From NCBI GenBank assembly GCA_024464195.1, contig JANHAK010000053.1, forward strand, positions 1 through 7,371: DNA of 7,371 nucleotides, read 5' to 3'. The notes beneath the pieces are model-generated. The model was given only the letters and a program-made list of their open reading frames with translations. It was not told the DNA's origin and did not search any database. This stretch comes from Methanomassiliicoccales archaeon (GTDB taxonomy: Archaea; Thermoplasmatota; Thermoplasmata; Methanomassiliicoccales; JACIVX01). The number at the start of each line of letters is the position of its first letter. Within the stretch, counting starts at the first letter, position 1. This document shows, piece by piece, positions 4,025 to 7,371 of the stretch. The translations under genes and the position numbers were made by a program.

Positions 4025-7000
4025 ATGGAAGACAAAGCGACGCGAATTATCCAGCGCCCCATTGAGCTCGAGATGAAAAAATCCTACATCGATTACGCGA
4101 TGAGTGTGATCGTGGGGAGAGCTCTTCCAGATGTCAGGGACGGGCTTAAGCCAGTTCAAAGAAGGATCCTTTACGCGATGTATGATATGGGCCTTCTTTC
4201 GAACAGACCACACAAGAAGAGCGCGCGTGTTGTTGGCGAATGTTTTGTTGCTGGCACGCGGGTATTGACAAGTCGAGGACTCATTCCCATTGAAGAGATT
4301 GAACGTGGCGACACTGTTTATACGCATCGCGGACGAGCGCCTGTGATCGAACTGTACGAGATGCCACCAAAACCGCTTGTCAGAATAAAATTGGAAACTG
4401 GTGCGGAAATTGTTTGCACACCAGAGCAGCCAATTAAAGTTCTCAATTCTTCATTATCTTATGAATGGAAGGCTGCAAGAGATCTTGCGGAAGGCGATCT
4501 TGTCGTTGCGCGGTGTATCTACCCAGAAAAACTTGGTTATGCGAATATGCGATTGAAAGATGGGAAGCAGATAGAAATCAACGAAAAAATTGCCTATCTT
4601 TTCGGTTATCTCCTGATGAAGAACTCGCTGGGTAAGGAGAAAGGGCATCTTTTTTCGACCATTTGTGATGACACAATTCAGGAACAATTCTCTGAAATTT
4701 TGGGCGAAGTTGTCTGTAAGGGAAAAAGTTCTGATGGCCTTTCTATACTTCTTCAACAGATTGTCCAATTGACTCGTGAAAGAGATGGCATTCCAGAGCC
4801 CTTTTTCCACTCACCTCGTGACGTCTTGCTCTCTCTCTTAAAAGGAATGCTTGATGCAGGTCTCAATTCCCTTGTTGACATTGGGTCAATCTGTTTACCC
4901 TTTGTATCACGAAAGATGGCGGCCGATGTCCAGCTGATTTTACATCATCTGGGCGTCATCGCTTCTCTAAAACCAAATAGTCGACAAGTTAGCGAGAGGC
5001 TGGTTGGGCGTGATCAGACTCATGCCGATTTAGCATATGCAATCGAAATAAATGGTCTGTTCGCTGAAAGACTCTTGAGACTGACTGGGCATCGACGTCA
5101 AGTTAGGAATAACGCGGAACAATTTCCTCTTCCATATATCAGGAAACTGGTTCCGAAGATTGTCGATGATACTGTAACTTGCTCTAGCACTCAGGTTGTC
5201 AAATTCATTGATCAAGGAGAAGGGTGGAGACTTGATCCATCTCTTTCTTGCAAATTCACTGATCAAATGTCGCCATTATCAGAATTGGTCTTGTCGTTGG
5301 GTGATGAGGAAACAGATTGCAATTTGAGCTGTGATGTGGTCGGCGAAGAATTGCCATTGCTAGGAGACGCTCTTCAGTACGGCCTTTTCTTCATTCGCGT
5401 AAATGGCATAGAAGATGCCGAATCTCAAAAGACATACGACCTCGAGGTCGCAGAATCGCATGAATTTGTCGCAAACGGTATCGTCTCGCACAACTGCCTC
5501 GGTAAATATCATCCCCACGGTGACATGGCAGTTTACGATGCCCTTGTGAGGATGGCGCAAAATTTCTCAATGCGCTACCCCTTGATCGATGGTCAGGGTA
5601 ACTTCGGTAGCGTCGACGGCGATTCAGCGGCGGCGATGAGGTACACTGAATGCCGACTCTCGCCGATCGCGGAAGAAATGTTGGCCGACATCGAGAAAGA
5701 TACGGTCGACTTCGTCGATAATTTCGACGGGAGTTTGAAGGAGCCAGCAGTATTGCCGGGCAAGTTTCCCAACCTTATCGTGAATGGCTCATCAGGTATC
5801 GCCGTTGGCATGGCGACAAACATTCCGCCTCACAATCTCAGGGAAGTCGTTGATGCAATTGTTCACCTGGTCGATAACCCATCATTGGAGACGCAAGATC
5901 TGATGGAGTACATCAAGGGACCTGACTTCCCCACTGGTGGCATCATCTATGGGATTAATGGCATCCTCGAAGCGTATTCAACAGGTAAAGGTAAGCTAAA
6001 GGTAAGAGCGCGGACGAGGGTTGAAGAGTTAGAGAATAAGAAGAGAATCGTGATCACTGAGATTCCCTATCAGGTCAATAAGGCCAATCTCATCGAATCG
6101 ATCGCCGAGCTCGCCAAAGAAAAGAGAATCGACGGCATTATCGATCTGCGAGATGAGTCTGATCGAGAAGGCATGCGGATCGTCATCGAGCTTCGCAAAG
6201 ATGTAATGGAAGACATCGTCCTCAACCAACTCTTTTCACATACCCAGATGGAAGTGACTTTCGGTGTTATCAACCTCGCACTTGTCAACAACGAGCCGAA
6301 GGTTCTAACGTTAAAGGAAGCGCTCCAGCATTTTATAGACTATCGGAAGAGCGTCGTAATTAGGAGAACGCGGTTCGAGCTTGAAGAGGCGAAGAAGCGT
6401 GATCACGTCTTGCAGGGTCTCATCAAAGCGGTCGACGCCCTTGATGACACGATTGCGCTAATTAGGGCGGCGAAGACACCAGAGGAGGCAAGGATCGCTC
6501 TCATGCAGCGTCTGTCAATCACTGAAGAACAGGCTAAGGCGATTCTTGATATCAGACTACAACGCCTGACAAGTCTGGAAATCGAAAATTTGCGCAGCGA
6601 GTTCATCGAGATCGAGAAGAAAGTGCGGGAACTAGAAAGTATTCTGGCAGATGAAAGAAAGATCATGGATATCATCAAGAAAGAGATGCTTGAGATCAGA
6701 GAAAAACACGGTGACGAAAGGAAAACAGAAATTGTTCATGATGTACTAGAAATGGATCTCGAAGACCTCATTCCAGATGAAGAAATGGTCATCATGATCA
6801 CGCATGACGGCTACATCAAGAGGGTTCCCCTTGATACCTACAAGCAGCAGAGGAGGGGCGGCGTGGGCCTGATTGGGATGGAAACGAAGGAAGAGGACTA
6901 CGTGACAAATCTCTTCGTTACATCCACGCACAACTATCTGATGTTTTTCACGAATTTAGGTAAAGCTTACTGGTTGAAGGCTTACCAAGTGCCTGTCGGC

Positions 7001-7371
7001 AGTCGGCACTCGAAAGGAAAACCGATCGTTAACCTATTGCCAGCGCTTTCGGAGAGAGAGAAGATTTTGGACACGATTCCGATCAAAGAGTTTGACGAAA
7101 ATCATTACCTCGTATTTTCGACAAAAAAAGGTATCATCAAGAAAACACCCCTTACCGCTTATTCTCACGTGCGATCGTCCGGTATAATCGCTTTAGGTCT
7201 CGAACCTGGCGACGAGCTCGTCGATACGAGACTGACGGATGGTACGAAGGAAATCGTCATCGCAACGAAGTGCGGCCAAGCTATCAGATTTAGCGAAACA
7301 GAAGTCAGGCCGATGGGAAGACCTGCAAAAGGTGTCATCGGGATCAGGCTTTATCCTGGTGATGAAGTTGT
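4025..7371 (+). CDS. gyrA: DNA gyrase subunit A precursor with intein (3' end outside window)
   Basis: GyrA carries the DNA breakage-reunion activity and the DNA-wrapping domain of gyrase. The frame is open for 1115 codons from ATG 4025 to the window edge. Residues 1-72 and 491 onward are GyrA; residues 73-490 are an intein. In mature numbering (minus 418) the catalytic Tyr is Tyr122 (TAC at 5642-5644, in AAAMRYTE), the same as in E. coli, preceded by GKYHPHGD and DGQGNFGS. The position equivalent to E. coli Ser83 is Met83, while Asp87 is kept. A coiled-coil-rich arm with the conserved EEQAKAILDIRLQRL follows, then the GyrA box QRRGGVG (6848-6868) at the start of the beta-pinwheel domain, which marks gyrase rather than topoisomerase IV. 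About 697 mature residues are visible, so roughly the last 100-130 are missing. Activity requires excision of the intein. Confidence 0.96.
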   Translation, partial: MEDKATRIIQRPIELEMKKSYIDYAMSVIVGRALPDVRDGLKPVQRRILYAMYDMGLLSNRPHKKSARVVGECFVAGTRVLTSRGLIPIEEIERGDTVYTHRGRAPVIELYEMPPKPLVRIKLETGAEIVCTPEQPIKVLNSSLSYEWKAARDLAEGDLVVARCIYPEKLGYANMRLKDGKQIEINEKIAYLFGYLLMKNSLGKEKGHLFSTICDDTIQEQFSEILGEVVCKGKSSDGLSILLQQIVQLTRERDGIPEPFFHSPRDVLLSLLKGMLDAGLNSLVDIGSICLPFVSRKMAADVQLILHHLGVIASLKPNSRQVSERLVGRDQTHADLAYAIEINGLFAERLLRLTGHRRQVRNNAEQFPLPYIRKLVPKIVDDTVTCSSTQVVKFIDQGEGWRLDPSLSCKFTDQMSPLSELVLSLGDEETDCNLSCDVVGEELPLLGDALQYGLFFIRVNGIEDAESQKTYDLEVAESHEFVANGIVSHNCLGKYHPHGDMAVYDALVRMAQNFSMRYPLIDGQGNFGSVDGDSAAAMRYTECRLSPIAEEMLADIEKDTVDFVDNFDGSLKEPAVLPGKFPNLIVNGSSGIAVGMATNIPPHNLREVVDAIVHLVDNPSLETQDLMEYIKGPDFPTGGIIYGINGILEAYSTGKGKLKVRARTRVEELENKKRIVITEIPYQVNKANLIESIAELAKEKRIDGIIDLRDESDREGMRIVIELRKDVMEDIVLNQLFSHTQMEVTFGVINLALVNNEPKVLTLKEALQHFIDYRKSVVIRRTRFELEEAKKRDHVLQGLIKAVDALDDTIALIRAAKTPEEARIALMQRLSITEEQAKAILDIRLQRLTSLEIENLRSEFIEIEKKVRELESILADERKIMDIIKKEMLEIREKHGDERKTEIVHDVLEMDLEDLIPDEEMVIMITHDGYIKRVPLDTYKQQRRGGVGLIGMETKEEDYVTNLFVTSTHNYLMFFTNLGKAYWLKAYQVPVGSRHSKGKPIVNLLPALSEREKILDTIPIKEFDENHYLVFSTKKGIIKKTPLTAYSHVRSSGIIALGLEPGDELVDTRLTDGTKEIVIATKCGQAIRFSETEVRPMGRPAKGVIGIRLYPGDEV
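4241..5494 (+). mobile_element. In-frame intein in GyrA (418 residues)
   Basis: An intein is a protein intron that excises itself and ligates its flanks. This one begins at Cys73 (TGT 4241) and ends at Asn490 (AAC 5492-5494); joining the flanks restores VVGE-CLGKYHPHGD, the normal GyrA sequence. Intein numbering: block A is CFVAGTRVLT with nucleophile Cys1; block B is VCTPEQPIKV with Thr60, but Gln63 replaces the usual His; block F is YDLEVAESHEF with Asp400 and His407; block G is NGIVSHN with penultimate His417 and Asn418, followed by Cys+1 of the C-extein. A LAGLIDADG-type endonuclease region lies in between but has lost its catalytic acids. The mycobacterial GyrA intein sits elsewhere, next to the catalytic Tyr, so this is a different insertion point. 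Composition is more AT-rich than the host: five hand-counted 60-base lines average 40% GC, against about 51% for six extein lines. Confidence 0.95.
4562..5000 (+). other. Degenerate LAGLIDADG homing-endonuclease region of the intein
   Basis: Two relics of the paired LAGLIDADG motifs are visible; domain limits are approximate. Block C reads LFGYLLMKN (intein 120-128): against the usual pattern LxGYxxGDG, the catalytic Asp is Lys127 and the following Gly is Asn128. Block E reads LLKGMLDAGLNS, preceded by the block D-like IPEPFFHSP: against FLRGLFDADGS, the catalytic second Asp is Gly207 and the following Gly is Leu208, while Asp205-Ala206 remain. The dimer-interface hydrophobics and Gly residues survive, so the fold is probably kept, but both metal-binding acids are gone. 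The region has no stop or frameshift, as expected because a frameshift would destroy gyrA. It is presumed to be a dead endonuclease. Confidence 0.75.

Noticed and set aside
4241..5494. Interpretation of the GyrA insert as a group I/II RNA intron or a lineage-specific domain
   Set aside because: The reading frame is open throughout, with intein blocks A, B, F and G in order and a Cys1/His-Asn/Cys+1 junction, which identifies a protein intron.
1..7371. CRISPR arrays, insertion sequences or phage attachment sites
   Set aside because: No regularly spaced direct repeats, transposase-like frames or flanking duplications of the tRNA 3' end were seen in the window.

Overview
The window looks like a chromosomal segment of an archaeon, most likely a euryarchaeon with bacterial-type DNA gyrase (Thermoplasmata, Methanomassiliicoccales-like or Archaeoglobi-like lineages are candidates). 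This is inferred from the tRNA-Thr (U discriminator, G1-C72 and C2-G71 pairs, encoded CCA), short AT-rich TATA-like boxes in place of bacterial -35/-10 pairs, the short archaeal/anaerobe form of ThiC, and compact gyrase subunits. No 16S rRNA or other decisive marker is present, so the lineage is not settled.

Layout: (1) 2-232, + strand, the C-terminal 76 codons of an unrecognised basic protein. (2) 276-366, + strand, tRNA-Thr(CGT) with about 14 extra bases in its D-loop (a candidate non-canonical intron), followed by a T6 stop signal. (3) 444-1724, - strand, thiC for the pyrimidine half of thiamine. (4) 1725-2120, a divergent intergenic region of about 400 bases holding the promoters of thiC and gyrB and an unexpectedly structured gyrB leader. 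(5) 2121-4016, gyrB, and (6) 4025 to the window end, gyrA, an operon with an 8-base gap. gyrA is cut off by the window edge.

The two least ordinary items are in the gyrase operon. First, gyrA carries an in-frame 418-residue intein (4241-5494) between Glu72 and Cys73, just before the LGKYHPHGD segment that forms the DNA and quinolone-binding site. The catalytic acidic residue is missing from both LAGLIDADG motifs, and the block B histidine of the splicing domain is glutamine. It therefore looks like a homing-dead intein that must still splice, because mature GyrA is needed for the GyrA2GyrB2 enzyme. Second, the gyrB leader contains a perfect 9-bp stem whose loop is complementary over 7 bases to a downstream segment, giving a plausible H-type pseudoknot, followed by a 6-bp hairpin that covers the Shine-Dalgarno sequence. 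If real, this would be a cis-acting RNA control for gyrase synthesis.

Functionally, GyrB (ATPase and TOPRIM) and GyrA (catalytic Tyr122 and DNA-wrapping C-terminal domain with a GyrA box) together introduce negative supercoils. ThiC and the tRNA are unrelated housekeeping neighbours.
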